Shown: positions 1-8,749, numbered from the stretch's first letter. The stretch is DNA of 64,000 bases from Lachnospiraceae bacterium JC7 (GCA_000513555.1 ALYD01000001.1:206223-270222), one strand, 5' to 3'. The notes: generated by a model from the sequence alone, not told the origin. Translations and numbers: made by a program.

Positions 1-1241
1 ATCTTGTCGAAAAGAGTATTGGCGTCTTCAGAGCGTCCCATAGACTGATAGAGTCTTGCAAGGAGGAACATGTTCTCAGGCTCTTCACGGATGGTCACAC
101 TGAGAAGATACAGCTCGGCCGCATTCTGCTGATTTCCACCGTTCCATTCGTTTGTGGCTTTTTCAGAAAGCTGCTGGTATACGGAGCTTTCCATGATGTG
201 TTTAATGTTCTGGAACTGTGACATCAGGTTGTCATCGGTTATCTGTGATGAATCAAGTCCTGTATAAAGCTGTGCCGCGAGAACTATATCTCCGCTTTCG
301 TAGGCCTGGTTTATCTGAGTAAGTGCGCGGTACTGACCCATGAAGGATTCGTTTGCATTCTGGAACTGCTGGATCTGAAGCGCTGCTTCCTGATACTGCT
401 GATCCAGTGCCGCATACTGTGATTCCAGTTCGTTTATTCTGCTGTTTGAAACAGAAAGCTTGTCTGTATATGCAATGACCTCCTGGTTGTTGCCTGCGTT
501 AACTGCTCTGATCTTTGCAGGAAGGATCAGAAGGTTGAAGGTGAAAAGCGCGAGAACAACACCAATGAGTATGTAAACAACTACCATCCACGGTGAAACT
601 TCCTTTACCTCCTGAGGGATGAGCACGTCGTCATCAGTCATCTTACGATGAGAGAAGGCGTTTTTGAGTTTGCTCTGCTCTACCTCTTTACGGCCTGTAT
701 TCTGCTTTACCTCGTCCATAAGAACGAGAGCTTTTGGATTGTTTCTGTCTATCTTAAGCACTTTATAAAGGCTTCTTCCGGCCTTGACCCAGTTCTCTCT
801 CTTCATATAAAGAAGGGCAAGAAGAATATGTGCCTTTACATAGTTCGGGCTGTCCTGAATCACCTGATTGAGCTGCATGATGGCAAGGTCTTCGTTGTTG
901 CTCTGGGCGTATATCAGGGCCTGATTGTATCTGTTTACATTATCTGTACAGATACGGAGAATAGCAGGCTTACGCTGTACCTCTTCGAGATAATAGTCGG
1001 CGATGTTGTTCTCCGGGATGAGATTCATGCTGATGACCCACTGTACAAGGGCGTCGGCTGTCTCGCCGCACTCGAAGAATATGAGTCCCAGAAGATTTCT
1101 TGCATCGATCTGATACTTATTAAACAGTAGTGACTTCTTCAGTAATTCCGCCGCACCGCTCAGGTCACGCAGCTTTGCTCTCTCAAGTCCGAGATTGTAG
1201 TAGCAGTTAGCTATACGATCGAGAGTTATATCGTATTTCAT
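1..1241 (-). CDS. TPR-repeat membrane protein, 3' end outside window
   Basis: The frame stays open from the ATG at 1241 to the left edge, giving at least 413 codons with the C-terminus missing. The N-terminal ~190 residues read as TPR-like helical pairs with alternating small and aromatic residues. A Lys-rich linker follows, then one hydrophobic segment at about residues 214-235. After it comes a Gln/Glu/Asn-rich stretch likely to form a coiled coil, then more TPR-like helices. This predicts a single-pass protein with TPR domains on both sides of the membrane, probably a scaffold. The start is translationally coupled (ATGA overlap) to the 52-codon ORF upstream. The specific function is not recognisable. 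Confidence 0.8.
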   Translation of the reverse strand, partial: MKYDITLDRIANCYYNLGLERAKLRDLSGAAELLKKSLLFNKYQIDARNLLGLIFFECGETADALVQWVISMNLIPENNIADYYLEEVQRKPAILRICTDNVNRYNQALIYAQSNNEDLAIMQLNQVIQDSPNYVKAHILLALLYMKRENWVKAGRSLYKVLKIDRNNPKALVLMDEVKQNTGRKEVEQSKLKNAFSHRKMTDDDVLIPQEVKEVSPWMVVVYILIGVVLALFTFNLLILPAKIRAVNAGNNQEVIAYTDKLSVSNSRINELESQYAALDQQYQEAALQIQQFQNANESFMGQYRALTQINQAYESGDIVLAAQLYTGLDSSQITDDNLMSQFQNIKHIMESSVYQQLSEKATNEWNGGNQQNAAELYLLSVTIREEPENMFLLARLYQSMGRSEDANTLFDK

Positions 1242-1396
1242 TTTGTTTTGTCCTTCTTCAATTCGATAGCATCTTCAATTAATTTCGTCATGATATCGTT
1301 CATGTCCGTAAGGTCCATCTTTACGATGGCATCTTCTATCTGCTCTACATCGAGACTTGGTTTAAAACGATTGATTTCTTCTTCGTAATTGATCAT
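1238..1396 (-). CDS. Small acidic/basic hypothetical protein, coupled to TPR gene
   Basis: A 52-residue ORF beginning MINYEEEI and ending in a Lys-rich tail. The open frame extends upstream, but the ATG at 1396 is preferred because AAAGGAAAG lies just before it and the upstream part looks non-coding. Its TGA overlaps the ATG of the TPR gene, so the two are probably translated together. It is predicted helical, with no signal peptide or membrane segment. I do not recognise a family; it may be a small partner of the TPR protein or only a coupling leader. Confidence 0.55.
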   Translation of the reverse strand: MINYEEEINRFKPSLDVEQIEDAIVKMDLTDMNDIMTKLIEDAIELKKDKTK

Positions 1397-1642
1397 ATAT
1401 AATTCTTTCCTTTTAAGGATGGTTACAGCTTTATATAGTATGATAATGCTGTTCTTGACACATATTGATGTTTCATTTAGAATCTGCTGAGTACATAAAG
1501 GTACACTATCAGATATTAAGTCATCTATTAAGTTTAGCACATCTTATTTTTGCATTCAAGAAAGATGGCCTGTGCGTAAGAGGCAGTAATAAAAATTTAA
1601 ACATTGTTATGTGCCCGTTCTATATATACATCAGGAGGAAAA

Positions 1643-2140
1643 ATGGATAGTTTAGTTAATGTTTTGACCGAGAATATGAGAGGCATCCTCTCCAGGGAGT
1701 CGGTCGTTTTTATAATTTCCATGATGCCGGTTCTGGAATTGAGAGGCGGACTTTTGGCGGCATCTCTTTTGGATGTGGAATATCTGAAGGCACTTATGAT
1801 ATGTATCATAGGAAATCTTCTTCCCATCCCCTTTGTTCTTCTTTTTATCGAGAAGATAGTCATTCTTCTCGAAAAGTTCGGACCAACGAAAAAGATAGCC
1901 ATGCTTCTCAGAAGGAAGGTTGAGAAGAATCAGGCTGCTATAGAGAAATATGATTTCTGGGGTCTGACACTCTTTGTGGGCATACCTCTTCCGGGAACAG
2001 GCGCATGGACAGGATCTCTGGTTGCAGGACTCCTTCATATGCCACGCAGAAAGTCGGTTCCGGCCATACTTACAGGTATACTGATGGCGTCAGTAATCAT
2101 GTCGATAGTATCCTATGGGGTTTTGGGAAAAATCATCTAA
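1643..2140 (+). CDS. Small multidrug export family membrane protein (COG2426-like)
   Basis: A 165-residue integral membrane protein. The ATG at 1643 follows a strong AGGAGG seven bases upstream; an in-frame ATG at 1604 lacks a ribosome site. Features that match the Sm_multidrug_ex (PF06695) family are the early MPVLELRGG motif after a hydrophobic stretch, a second hydrophobic block near residues 45-70, a Lys/Arg-rich cytosolic loop, and a GIPLPGTGAW motif before two further hydrophobic segments. Members of this family are poorly characterised, and the export role is by family name only. It is one of the few plus-strand genes here and ends at its own terminator. Confidence 0.85.
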   Translation: MDSLVNVLTENMRGILSRESVVFIISMMPVLELRGGLLAASLLDVEYLKALMICIIGNLLPIPFVLLFIEKIVILLEKFGPTKKIAMLLRRKVEKNQAAIEKYDFWGLTLFVGIPLPGTGAWTGSLVAGLLHMPRRKSVPAILTGILMASVIMSIVSYGVLGKII

Positions 2141-2178
2141 AAGATATGGCGGGAAAATGAGCCCGCAGCTTATATGAA

Positions 2179-2215
2179 AACTCTTTACCGGATCAAGCGG
2201 TAAAGAGTTTTTTTG
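2179..2215 (+). terminator. Intrinsic terminator after the export-family gene
   Basis: A perfect 12-bp stem (2179-2190 with 2198-2209), a 7-nt loop and then a T-run. It lies about 40 nt downstream of the stop at 2140. The stem encodes AACTCTTTACCG on its 5' side. Confidence 0.9.
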
Positions 2216-2244
2216 TACCCTGAATTAATGAGGGCAGATGAGTA

Positions 2245-2275
2245 TAAAAAAAGCACCGGCTTCTGCCGATGCTTA
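2245..2275 (-). terminator. Terminator of tRNA-Leu
   Basis: On the minus strand an 8-9 bp GC-rich stem (GCATCGGC / GCCGGTGC, one wobble) with a tetraloop is followed by seven T residues. It lies immediately downstream of the tRNA gene. Confidence 0.85.
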
Positions 2276-2279
2276 ATGA

Positions 2280-2362
2280 TGCGGAGAAAGGGATTTGAAC
2301 CCTCAAGAGTGTTACCTCACACGGACCTGAACCGTGCGCGTCTGCCGTTCCGCCACCTCCGC
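2280..2362 (-). tRNA. tRNA-Leu (anticodon CAG)
   Basis: The minus-strand sequence folds as a class II tRNA. The acceptor stem is GCGGAGG paired with TCTCCGC, with discriminator A at 2280. The anticodon stem is CACGG/CCGTG with loop TTCAGGT, giving CAG, which reads CTG leucine codons. A long variable arm is present, and the T-arm GAGGGTTCAAATCCCTT carries the GGTTCAAATCC core. CCA is not encoded. The gene has its own promoter and terminator, so it is an independent unit. Confidence 0.95.
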
Positions 2363-2372
2363 GAACCTCTAA

Positions 2373-2401
2373 ATATTAGCATATTGAAACATCTCAGTCA
2401 A
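2373..2401 (-). promoter_or_regulatory. Sigma-A promoter of tRNA-Leu
   Basis: On the minus strand a -35 TTGACT (2396-2401), a 17-bp spacer and a -10 TAATAT (2373-2378) place transcription start a few bases before the tRNA 5' end at 2362. Confidence 0.85.
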
Positions 2402-2414
2402 CCTGAAATTTATA

Positions 2415-2453
2415 ATAAAAAAAGACTCCGATACCAAAGCATCGAAGTCTTTA
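2415..2453 (-). terminator. Terminator of infC-rpmI-rplT
   Basis: On the minus strand a long stem (AAGACTTCGATGC with GTATCGGAGTCTT, two wobbles), a 4-nt loop and a T-run lie directly after the rplT stop. Confidence 0.9.
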
Positions 2454-2466
2454 TGGTAATTTGAAA

Positions 2467-2823
2467 TTACTTGTTAAGCTGAGCCTTTGCTGTCTCTGCA
2501 AGCTTTGCGAATCCCTCTGGATCAGCGATAGCTACCTCAGAAAGCATCTTGCGGTTCATGTCAACACCAGCTGACTTAAGACCGAACATGAACTTGCTGT
2601 ATGAAAGACCGTTAAGTCTAGCTGCAGCGTTGATACGTGCGATCCAAAGCTGTCTGAACTGTCTCTTTCTCTCCTTACGTCCTCTGTAAGACTCAGTGAG
2701 AGCTCTCATTACGCTCTGCTTAGCTACTCTATAGTGTTTTGAACGAGATCCTCTGTAGCCCTTAGCAAGCTTGAGTACTCTATTATGCTTCTTCTTAGCG
2801 TTTAATCCGCCCTTAATTCTCAT
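2467..2823 (-). CDS. rplT: 50S ribosomal protein L20
   Basis: 118 residues, the usual size. It shows the typical basic N-terminal extension ([20 protein letters not shown]) that threads into 23S rRNA, followed by the globular C-terminal domain with the [10 protein letters not shown] segment. L20 is an early assembly protein of the large subunit, and in Firmicutes it also represses its own operon by binding the leader mRNA. It is the last gene of infC-rpmI-rplT, followed by a strong terminator. The attenuator-like leader upstream of infC is its probable regulatory target (inference). Confidence 0.98.
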   Translation of the reverse strand: MRIKGGLNAKKKHNRVLKLAKGYRGSRSKHYRVAKQSVMRALTESYRGRKERKRQFRQLWIARINAAARLNGLSYSKFMFGLKSAGVDMNRKMLSEVAIADPEGFAKLAETAKAQLNK

Positions 2824-2853
2824 TTTAATTTCCTCCTCTAAAGACTACAAAAA

Positions 2854-3057
2854 TTAAAGATATGGAAGAATCTTCTTCATTGTCTTTACGTTTGTTGCAT
2901 CAACAACGACATCCTTGCGAAGACCTCTCTTACGCTTAGTTGTCTTCTTTGTAAGGATGTGTCTCTTATAAGCCTTGTTTCTTACGAGCTTGCCGGTTCC
3001 GGTAACCTTAAAGCGCTTAGCAGCTGCTTTCTTTGTCTTAAGCTTTAACTGTGCCAT
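2854..3057 (-). CDS. rpmI: 50S ribosomal protein L35
   Basis: 67 residues, within the normal 64-67 range and extremely basic. The family pattern [19 protein letters not shown] is at the N-terminus, and a KRHIL motif and a proline-leucine C-terminus follow. It is a structural protein of the large ribosomal subunit. It lies between infC (17 nt gap) and rplT (30 nt gap) in the conserved three-gene operon and has a good AGGAGG-like ribosome site. Confidence 0.98.
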   Translation of the reverse strand: MAQLKLKTKKAAAKRFKVTGTGKLVRNKAYKRHILTKKTTKRKRGLRKDVVVDATNVKTMKKILPYL

Positions 3058-3074
3058 ATTAGCCTCCTGTGAAT

Positions 3075-3596
3075 TTACTTTTTAGGACTTATAACAATCG
3101 CCATATTTCTGCCTTCAATCTTTGCAGGCTTGTCAAGAACAGCAATGTCCTTTAACTTCTCTGCAAACTCGTCAAGAATATACTTTGACTGATTCATACG
3201 TGACATCTCACGACCTCTGAATCTGAGAGCAACCTTGACTTTGTTACCTTTTTCAAGGAATTTTCTAGCAGCACCTAACTTTGTGTTGAGGTCATTGGTA
3301 TCGATGTTCGGTGTCATACGAATCTCTTTGATCTCGGTTACATGCTGGTTCTTCTTGGCTTCTTTCTCCTTGCGCATCATCTCATAACGATACTTACCGA
3401 AGTCAGCAATCTTTACAACAGGAGGTGTAGCGTTTGCGGCGATCTTGATAAGATCAAGGTCTGCCTCCTTTGCCATCATATAAGCGTCCTTGGAGGACAT
3501 AACACCTAACTGGTCTCCGTTTGCTCCAATAACTCTTACCTCTTTGTCTCTGATCTGCTCATTTATCTCGATGTCTGCGTTTTTCTTAATAGCCAT
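3075..3596 (-). CDS. infC: Translation initiation factor IF-3
   Basis: 173 residues. The ATG at 3596 is chosen because GGAGAGGAG precedes it and the product then begins [16 protein letters not shown], the usual IF-3 beginning; the open frame reaches further upstream into the leader. The N-domain (to about residue 75) has the conserved [15 protein letters not shown] stretch. A Lys-rich linker follows, then the C-domain with the [11 protein letters not shown] motif that contacts 16S rRNA. IF-3 binds the 30S subunit and polices start-codon selection. It is the first gene of infC-rpmI-rplT, behind a consensus promoter and a leader containing an intrinsic terminator. Confidence 0.98.
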   Translation of the reverse strand: MAIKKNADIEINEQIRDKEVRVIGANGDQLGVMSSKDAYMMAKEADLDLIKIAANATPPVVKIADFGKYRYEMMRKEKEAKKNQHVTEIKEIRMTPNIDTNDLNTKLGAARKFLEKGNKVKVALRFRGREMSRMNQSKYILDEFAEKLKDIAVLDKPAKIEGRNMAIVISPKK

Positions 3597-3624
3597 AAAC
3601 TCCTCTCCGTGGTACATCTCTAAA

Positions 3625-3731
3625 TACAAAAATATGGTGGATTGTAAGCCAAATCCACCATAATGAATATACACGAAGTAATAATCAAATATGAACCCGG
3701 GTCAGTATCGTACTGCCGAGGTGAGGTGGAT
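3625..3731 (-). promoter_or_regulatory. infC leader attenuator (L20-leader-type terminator/antiterminator)
   Basis: In the minus-strand leader RNA a perfect 11-bp stem (3652-3662 with 3633-3643, 8-nt loop) is followed by TTTTTG, forming a terminator about 40 nt before the infC start. An upstream segment (3725-3731, RNA ATCCACC) repeats the 3' arm of that terminator and could pair with its 5' arm GGTGGAT, breaking the terminator. This is the layout of an attenuator. Regulation by L20, as known for the Bacillus infC operon, is inferred from gene content. Confidence 0.75.
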
Positions 3732-3762
3732 ACCTACTTTCCTGTGTCTAAACGACTTTCAA

Positions 3763-3791
3763 ATGATACCACCTGACATATCCTGTGTCAA
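3763..3791 (-). promoter_or_regulatory. Sigma-A promoter of infC-rpmI-rplT
   Basis: On the minus strand TTGACA (3786-3791), a 17-bp spacer and TATCAT (3763-3768) predict a start near 3756 and a leader of about 160 nt before infC. Confidence 0.85.
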
Positions 3792-3870
3792 GCATATTTA
3801 TAAAAGTCATTAAATTAACTCTGTCTGATGAAGTATAGATCCTGATCATAAAGGATGATCTTACCGGATC

Positions 3871-4479
3871 TTATTCTTCTGATTTTTCCGGTGTATCGAT
3901 GATGTCATCGATTATCGCATAAATGTCTGAAAGGCCCTGTTTGGTCTCGGATGAAAAAGGAATCATGACACAATTTGTTGTGGCATTGAGGCACTTTCTG
4001 ATGATATCAGTCTGCTTTTTTACCTGTGAACGCTTGATCTTGTCCACCTTGGTCAGAATAACGATGGGTTCGAATCCTGTGGACTGCTTGACGAAATCAA
4101 ACATCTGAACGTCCTGCTTGGAGGGTTCGTGTCTTATGTCAACGAACTGGATGACCTCTTCTATGTCTTCAGAGGTCTGCAGGTACTTGTTGATCATACG
4201 TCCCCACTTCTCCTGCTCCACGGCTCCGGTGGCGGCATAGCCGTAACCCGGAAGGTCAACGAGATAAAAGCGTTCGTTTATATTGTAAAAGTTAATAGTT
4301 CGTGTTTTTCCCGGAGTCGAACTGGTACGAGCATAGTTCTTCCGGTTGATGAAAGCATTGATAAAGGATGACTTACCAACGTTTGATCTTCCGGCCATAA
4401 CAAACTCGGGCTTTCCTGTAGAGGGAAGTTCTGACTTGACTCCCAGCACCTGCTCAAGGTTAACTGATACTATTTTCAA
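3871..4479 (-). CDS. engB: Ribosome biogenesis GTP-binding protein EngB (YsxC/YihA)
   Basis: 202 residues, the normal length. It has a TrmE-Era-type GTPase fold: G1 GRSNVGKSS near residue 31, G2 with the TSSTPGKT loop, G3 DLPGYG, and G4 TKVD. The family assists late assembly of the 50S subunit and is usually essential. Translation begins at a TTG (4479) preceded by AAGGAGA; there is no suitable in-frame ATG. It follows clpX after a 52-nt gap that holds a short perfect hairpin, so it is probably part of the clpX transcript. Confidence 0.96.
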   Translation of the reverse strand: MKIVSVNLEQVLGVKSELPSTGKPEFVMAGRSNVGKSSFINAFINRKNYARTSSTPGKTRTINFYNINERFYLVDLPGYGYAATGAVEQEKWGRMINKYLQTSEDIEEVIQFVDIRHEPSKQDVQMFDFVKQSTGFEPIVILTKVDKIKRSQVKKQTDIIRKCLNATTNCVMIPFSSETKQGLSDIYAIIDDIIDTPEKSEE

Positions 4480-4504
4480 TGTTATCTCCTTATATTACGA
4501 TTCT

Positions 4505-4523
4505 GGTGTCATGATATGACACC
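4505..4523. repeat. Short perfect hairpin between clpX and engB
   Basis: GGTGTCAT and ATGACACC form an 8-bp stem with a 3-nt loop. No T-run follows on either strand, so it is not a standard terminator. It could stabilise or mark a processing point in the clpX-engB mRNA. Confidence 0.6.
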
Positions 4524-4531
4524 GGACCGTT

Positions 4532-5836
4532 TTATGCCGACTGATCTTCGTCCTTGTCAAAGAATGGAGAGCCGTTATGAGGAAGGGCTGTCTTGGATGC
4601 CTCCTCATCCTTGTGTGTTACCACAGGATTTCCGTTGTTGTTTACAACATCTTCTGTGATCTCAACTACGGAAATATCAGGCTCTGAAGGGATCTCGTAC
4701 ATGATATCAGTCATCATATCTTCCATGATGGATCTCAGACCTCTTGCACCGGTCTTACGTGCCACAGCCTTCTGTGCGATGGCGGTAACAGCTTCCTCTG
4801 TGAACTCCAGATTTACACCGTCGATCTCGAACAGCTTCTGATACTGCTTGATGAGAGCGTTCTTAGGAGTGGTGAGGATCTGCTTGAGTGTATCCACGTC
4901 ATGGGACTGTAATGTAACATCAACAGGTACTCTTCCGATAAACTCAGGAATCAGACCGAACTTGACGAGATCCTCAGGCTGAACCTCCTTGAGTACGTCG
5001 TCATAATTCTCCTTGTTCTTTTCAACTATCTCTGCACCGAATCCGATGGAGCCTGAAGCGATACGCTTTTCGATGATATGCTCAAGTCCGTCAAATGCTC
5101 CACCGCAAATGAAAAGAATGTTGGTCGTATCGATCTGGATAAGCTCCTGCTGAGGATGCTTTCTTCCTCCCTGAGGCGGAACTGAAGCAACTGTACCCTC
5201 AAGGATCTTGAGGAGTGCCTGCTGTACACCCTCACCTGAAACATCTCTTGTGATGGAGACATTCTCAGACTTCTTGGTTATCTTATCGATCTCGTCGATG
5301 TAAATGATACCGATCTCTGCACGCTTAATGTCATAGTCTGCAGCCTGAATGAGCTTCAGAAGGATATTCTCTACGTCTTCTCCAACGTAGCCTGCTTCTG
5401 TCAATGCTGTCGCATCGGCAATGGCAAAAGGAACACCAAGTATTTTCGCAAGAGTCTGCGCAAGATATGTCTTACCTGTACCTGTTGGTCCTACCATAAG
5501 GATGTTGGATTTCTGAACATCGATATCCTTGATCTTAGATGTAATTCTCTTGTAGTGGTTATACACTGCAACGGAAAGGACCTTTTTTGCCTCGTCCTGA
5601 CCGATTACAAATTCATCAAGAAATTCCTTTATCTCCTTCGGCTTAAGAAGGCGGATATCGGATGTATCTGTGGTTGTCTCATCGGAGCCGTTCTCTTCAT
5701 CGAGTATCTCCTGGCATAAGTCAACGCACTCGTCACAAATATAAGTGTTGTTAAGACCAGCAATTAATTTGTGAACCTGTTTGGCAGACTTTCCGCAAAA
5801 GGAGCAGCGGATCTTGTCTTCTGGTTTCATTGCCAT
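4532..5836 (-). CDS. clpX: ATP-dependent Clp protease ATP-binding subunit ClpX
   Basis: 434 residues, typical length. The N-terminal zinc-binding domain has Cys11, Cys14, Cys34 and Cys37. The AAA+ module carries Walker A GPTGTGKT at residues 116-123, Walker [11 protein letters not shown], the pore GYVGED loop, the IGF loop (GSIGFG) for docking on ClpP, and the GARGLRSI sensor-2 region. ClpX unfolds tagged substrates and feeds them to ClpP. It lies 40 nt after clpP, so the two are co-transcribed. An ATG with AAGAGGT upstream fixes the start. Confidence 0.99.
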   Translation of the reverse strand: MAMKPEDKIRCSFCGKSAKQVHKLIAGLNNTYICDECVDLCQEILDEENGSDETTTDTSDIRLLKPKEIKEFLDEFVIGQDEAKKVLSVAVYNHYKRITSKIKDIDVQKSNILMVGPTGTGKTYLAQTLAKILGVPFAIADATALTEAGYVGEDVENILLKLIQAADYDIKRAEIGIIYIDEIDKITKKSENVSITRDVSGEGVQQALLKILEGTVASVPPQGGRKHPQQELIQIDTTNILFICGGAFDGLEHIIEKRIASGSIGFGAEIVEKNKENYDDVLKEVQPEDLVKFGLIPEFIGRVPVDVTLQSHDVDTLKQILTTPKNALIKQYQKLFEIDGVNLEFTEEAVTAIAQKAVARKTGARGLRSIMEDMMTDIMYEIPSEPDISVVEITEDVVNNNGNPVVTHKDEEASKTALPHNGSPFFDKDEDQSA

Positions 5837-5876
5837 ATTTTTACCTCTTTATATCCTAAAAATACTTATCGCGGAA

Positions 5877-6497
5877 TTATTTCTTACTTGCAAGGCCCTG
5901 ATCACGAGACTTGAAGATATGGTCAACGATACCATACTCAAGAGCCTGCTCTGCTGTCATCCAGTGATCACGCTCGGTGTCGGCCATAACCTTCTCAAAA
6001 GGCTGTCCGCAGTTGGCGGCAAGGATCTCGGCCATGTGCTTCTTGGTTCTGAGGATCCACTCTGCTGTGATCTGGATCTCTGTTGCCTGACCCTGTGCTC
6101 CGCCTGAAGGCTGATGGATCATAACTTCAGCATTAGGTAAGATCATACGCTTTCCCTTAGTTCCTCCGGCAAGAAGGAAGGCACCCATGGATGCAGCCAT
6201 ACCTACACAGATAGTGGAAACGTCGCACTTGATGTACTGCATGGTGTCATAGATAGCCATACCGTCTGTGATGACACCACCCGGGCTGTTGATGTAAAGG
6301 CTGATATCCTTGTCAGGGTCCTCGGACTCAAGGAATAAAAGCTGAGCTACTACCAGAGAAGCGGTGTCATGATTGACCTCATCACCGAGGAAAACGATAC
6401 GCTCATTTAAAAGTCTTGAAAAAATATCATAAGAACGCTCGCCTCTGGAAGTAGACTGAATAACATAAGGGATTGTTGTAATGTCACTAAAATTCAT
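5877..6497 (-). CDS. clpP: ATP-dependent Clp protease proteolytic subunit ClpP
   Basis: 206 residues. The catalytic triad is Ser103 (GMAASMG), His128 (MIHQPSGG) and Asp177 (TERDHWM). The spacings match the family exactly. A short N-terminal propeptide precedes the mature core, which contains the YINSPGG handle. ClpP forms a tetradecameric chamber used by ClpX and ClpC. The gene has its own promoter, is separated from tig by a terminator and leads straight into clpX. Confidence 0.99.
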   Translation of the reverse strand: MNFSDITTIPYVIQSTSRGERSYDIFSRLLNERIVFLGDEVNHDTASLVVAQLLFLESEDPDKDISLYINSPGGVITDGMAIYDTMQYIKCDVSTICVGMAASMGAFLLAGGTKGKRMILPNAEVMIHQPSGGAQGQATEIQITAEWILRTKKHMAEILAANCGQPFEKVMADTERDHWMTAEQALEYGIVDHIFKSRDQGLASKK

Positions 6498-6523
6498 ACT
6501 ATTTCATCCTCCATTGTGAATTC

Positions 6524-6552
6524 ATTGTACTATTATCTGAAATTGAAAACAA
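6524..6552 (-). promoter_or_regulatory. Sigma-A promoter of clpP-clpX
   Basis: On the minus strand TTGTTT (6547-6552), 17 bp, then TACAAT (6524-6529), about 27 nt before the clpP start. No clear CtsR heptanucleotide repeat or CIRCE element is seen around it. Confidence 0.65.
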
Positions 6553-6584
6553 TAAAGCGGCACTTCACAAATGGCACCGTTACA

Positions 6585-6621
6585 TGTATAAAGCCCCGGG
6601 AATAGATTCGGACTTTATACA
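6585..6621. repeat. Inverted repeat between tig terminator and clpP promoter
   Basis: TGTATAAAG (6585-6593) and CTTTATACA (6613-6621) form a 9-bp stem, extendable by a few pairs. No T-run follows. It may be a back-up terminator or an upstream operator for clpP. Confidence 0.45.
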
Positions 6622-6628
6622 TTAATAT

Positions 6629-6664
6629 CAAAAAAGCGATGCAGGAAATATACTGCATCGCTTA
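6629..6664 (-). terminator. Terminator of tig
   Basis: On the minus strand AAGCGATGCAG pairs with CTGCATCGCTT over an 8-nt loop and runs into a six-base T tract, just after the tig stop. Confidence 0.9.
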
Positions 6665-6680
6665 GGAAATTTAAAGTTGA

Positions 6681-8021
6681 TTAGTTCTCAGAAGTCTCTT
6701 CTTCGTCCTTCTCAGCCTTCTTTGACTTCTTCTCAGGCTTTACGAGGTTTGCCTCAGAAACGAGGAAGTCTACTGTCTCCTGGAATGCAAGATCCTTCTT
6801 CATGCTCTCCTTCTGAGAATCAGTAACGTTCTTCATAAGATCAGCTACTTCCATCTTGTACTGCTCAGCGATTTTCTTGAACTCTTCGTCTACGCGCTCG
6901 TCAGAAACAGTGATGTTCTCAGCCTTCATAACAGCCTCGATAACGAGAGATGTCTTGATGTTTCTCTCAGCGCTTGGCTTCATCTGCTCTCTAACCTGCT
7001 CAACAGTCTGTCCTGTGATCTTTAAGTACTGATCCATAGGGATGCCCTGCTGCTGAAGTCTCATCTGATAATCATAAACCATGTTATCAAGCTGAGCGTC
7101 GATCATTGGCTGTGGAATCTCAACAGTAGCGTTCTCAACAACCTTGGCGATTACGCTGTTCTCATTTGCTGTTGTAGCTGACTTCTCCTTGAGCTCCTTA
7201 AGAGACTTCTTGAGATCCTTCTTGTACTCGTCAAGAGTATCGAACTCAGAAACCTCAGATGCGAACTCATCGTCTGCTGCAGGAACCTGCTTCTCCTTAA
7301 CAGCCTTGATAGTTGTCTTGAAAAGAGCAGCCTTACCGGCAAGATCCTTTGCGCCGTACTCCTCAGGGAATGTAACGTTAACGTCAACAGTCTCGCCAGC
7401 CTTGTGACCGATGAGCTGGTCCTCGAAACCAGGGATGAATGTGCCTGAACCGATTGTAAGAGGATAATCCTCACCCTTGCCGCCTTCGAACTCCTTGCCG
7501 TCTACTGAACCAACAAAGTCGATAGTTGCGATATCGTTCTTCTTGATTGCGCGGTCAACGTCGATAACGCGGGCGTTCTTCTCGAGCTCCTGCTTAAGCT
7601 TCTCGTTTACTTCCTTTGCAGAAACTGTTGTGTCAGCCTTCTCAACTGTTACACCCTTGTACTCTCCGAGAGTAACCTCAGGCTTTACAGCAACTGTAGC
7701 TGTGTAGATAAGGTTCTTATCTGTGCCGATCTGCTCTACGCCGATCTCAGGACGAGATACGATCTCAAGGCCTGACTCCTTGGCAGCTGCAGGATATGTC
7801 TTATCAAGGATCTCGTTAAGTGCATCCTCGAAGAATACCTGAGGTCCATACATCTTCTCGATCATAGCCTTAGGTGCTTTGCCCTTACGGAAGCCCTGAA
7901 GATTGAAACGGCCCTTGTTCTTGTTATATGCTGTGTCAATGGCCTTTAAGAATTCAGCATTATCAACCTCTACGGTCAGCTTGGCCATATTGTTCTCAAG
8001 ATTTTCAACTTTAACGCTCAT
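6681..8021 (-). CDS. tig: Trigger factor, ribosome-associated chaperone and PPIase
   Basis: 446 residues. The ATG at 8021 is correct because GGAGGT lies 7 nt before it; an in-frame TTG upstream would place the ribosome site inside the coding region. The N-terminal ribosome-binding domain includes the GFRKGKAP signature (residues ~43-50). The FKBP-type PPIase domain spans about residues 150-245 (IDFVGSVDGKEFEGG). The long helical C-terminal domain forms the chaperone cradle and ends in a Lys/Glu tail. It folds nascent chains at the ribosome exit. It lies directly upstream of clpP but is closed by its own terminator. Confidence 0.98.
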   Translation of the reverse strand: MSVKVENLENNMAKLTVEVDNAEFLKAIDTAYNKNKGRFNLQGFRKGKAPKAMIEKMYGPQVFFEDALNEILDKTYPAAAKESGLEIVSRPEIGVEQIGTDKNLIYTATVAVKPEVTLGEYKGVTVEKADTTVSAKEVNEKLKQELEKNARVIDVDRAIKKNDIATIDFVGSVDGKEFEGGKGEDYPLTIGSGTFIPGFEDQLIGHKAGETVDVNVTFPEEYGAKDLAGKAALFKTTIKAVKEKQVPAADDEFASEVSEFDTLDEYKKDLKKSLKELKEKSATTANENSVIAKVVENATVEIPQPMIDAQLDNMVYDYQMRLQQQGIPMDQYLKITGQTVEQVREQMKPSAERNIKTSLVIEAVMKAENITVSDERVDEEFKKIAEQYKMEVADLMKNVTDSQKESMKKDLAFQETVDFLVSEANLVKPEKKSKKAEKDEEETSEN

Positions 8022-8121
8022 TAAGAGTACCTCCAAAACTTATCGTTTCTTAATAATTTTATATGTAACCCACAGGGGAAATGCGCATACTTCTCCCGTA
8101 AGTAAACACGTCCGAGGACAG

Positions 8122-8150
8122 AGTATAACACGTACTACCTTTTATATCAA
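8122..8150 (-). promoter_or_regulatory. Sigma-A promoter of tig
   Basis: On the minus strand TTGATA (8145-8150), 17 bp, then TATACT (8122-8127) preceded by TG in the extended -10 position. The 5' UTR is about 95 nt. Confidence 0.8.
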
Positions 8151-8193
8151 GGATTTTTGCTCATGAGGGACAGCCATAGACGTGAAATGCTGT

Positions 8194-8679
8194 TCAGCCT
8201 TTCATCAGATCTGATGGAAGTATGCCTTTTGCGAGACGTGCATTGCTGTATTCGCCGCCTGCAGTGACATCCTTTCCGAACCAAGATGGAGGAACAAAAG
8301 CATTCTCCTCTTCTATGGATTCAAACTCTACTTCCACCAGGCTGCATCCCTGAAGATCACCTTCGAAGATGTCAAGCTCTGCTGTGAGCTTTCCGAGGGG
8401 TACCATGTAACGGGTCTTCTTTATCACGGAGCCCTCGTGCTTTTTCAGGAGATTTTCGTAAGACGCTTTATCCAGAGGAAGATTATATTCTTCATGGGCA
8501 AAATCACCCTGTCCTTTGTAGGTCAGCTCATATTTCTCGAGATCCGCACTCTTATCGTGCCTTATACGTATGGTCGGTGTGAAGTTAAGGTAGGCCTGTT
8601 CTATTTCTCTTGCCTTGTAGATGGAAAGGTCATCGGGCATCTCTTTTACAAGGAACTTTCTTTCTATTTCCATTCCCAT
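8194..8679 (-). CDS. CYTH-domain protein (triphosphate-tunnel family)
   Basis: 161 residues from the ATG at 8679, which follows AAGGAGA by six bases. The N-terminal MEIERKFLV is the ExExK signature of CYTH/triphosphate tunnel enzymes. The alternating charged strands that line the tunnel follow (RIRHD, YELTYKG, KTRYMV, AELDIFEGDLQG, VEVEFES). Bacterial relatives are inorganic triphosphatases or, more rarely, class IV adenylate cyclases; a triphosphatase is the more likely activity. It stands after the rpsA terminator and before tig, with no close functional neighbour. Confidence 0.88.
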   Translation of the reverse strand: MGMEIERKFLVKEMPDDLSIYKAREIEQAYLNFTPTIRIRHDKSADLEKYELTYKGQGDFAHEEYNLPLDKASYENLLKKHEGSVIKKTRYMVPLGKLTAELDIFEGDLQGCSLVEVEFESIEEENAFVPPSWFGKDVTAGGEYSNARLAKGILPSDLMKG

Positions 8680-8702
8680 GGTGGTTCTCCTTAAACTAAT
8701 AT

Positions 8703-8737
8703 CAAAAAAAGAGCCGGGCATAAAGTCCGACTCTTTA
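8703..8737 (-). terminator. Terminator of cmk-ispH-rpsA
   Basis: On the minus strand AAAGAGTCGG pairs with CCGGCTCTTT over a short loop and is followed by seven T residues, 13 nt after the rpsA stop. Confidence 0.88.
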
Positions 8738-8749
8738 TAAACAGATCAA

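Noticed and set aside
2213..2464. An 83-codon plus-strand frame across the tRNA
   Set aside because: It runs through a tRNA-Leu, its terminator and the rplT terminator, with no ribosome site.
6498..6680. CtsR or CIRCE control of clpP
   Set aside because: No tandem heptanucleotide repeat or CIRCE arms can be seen around the clpP promoter.
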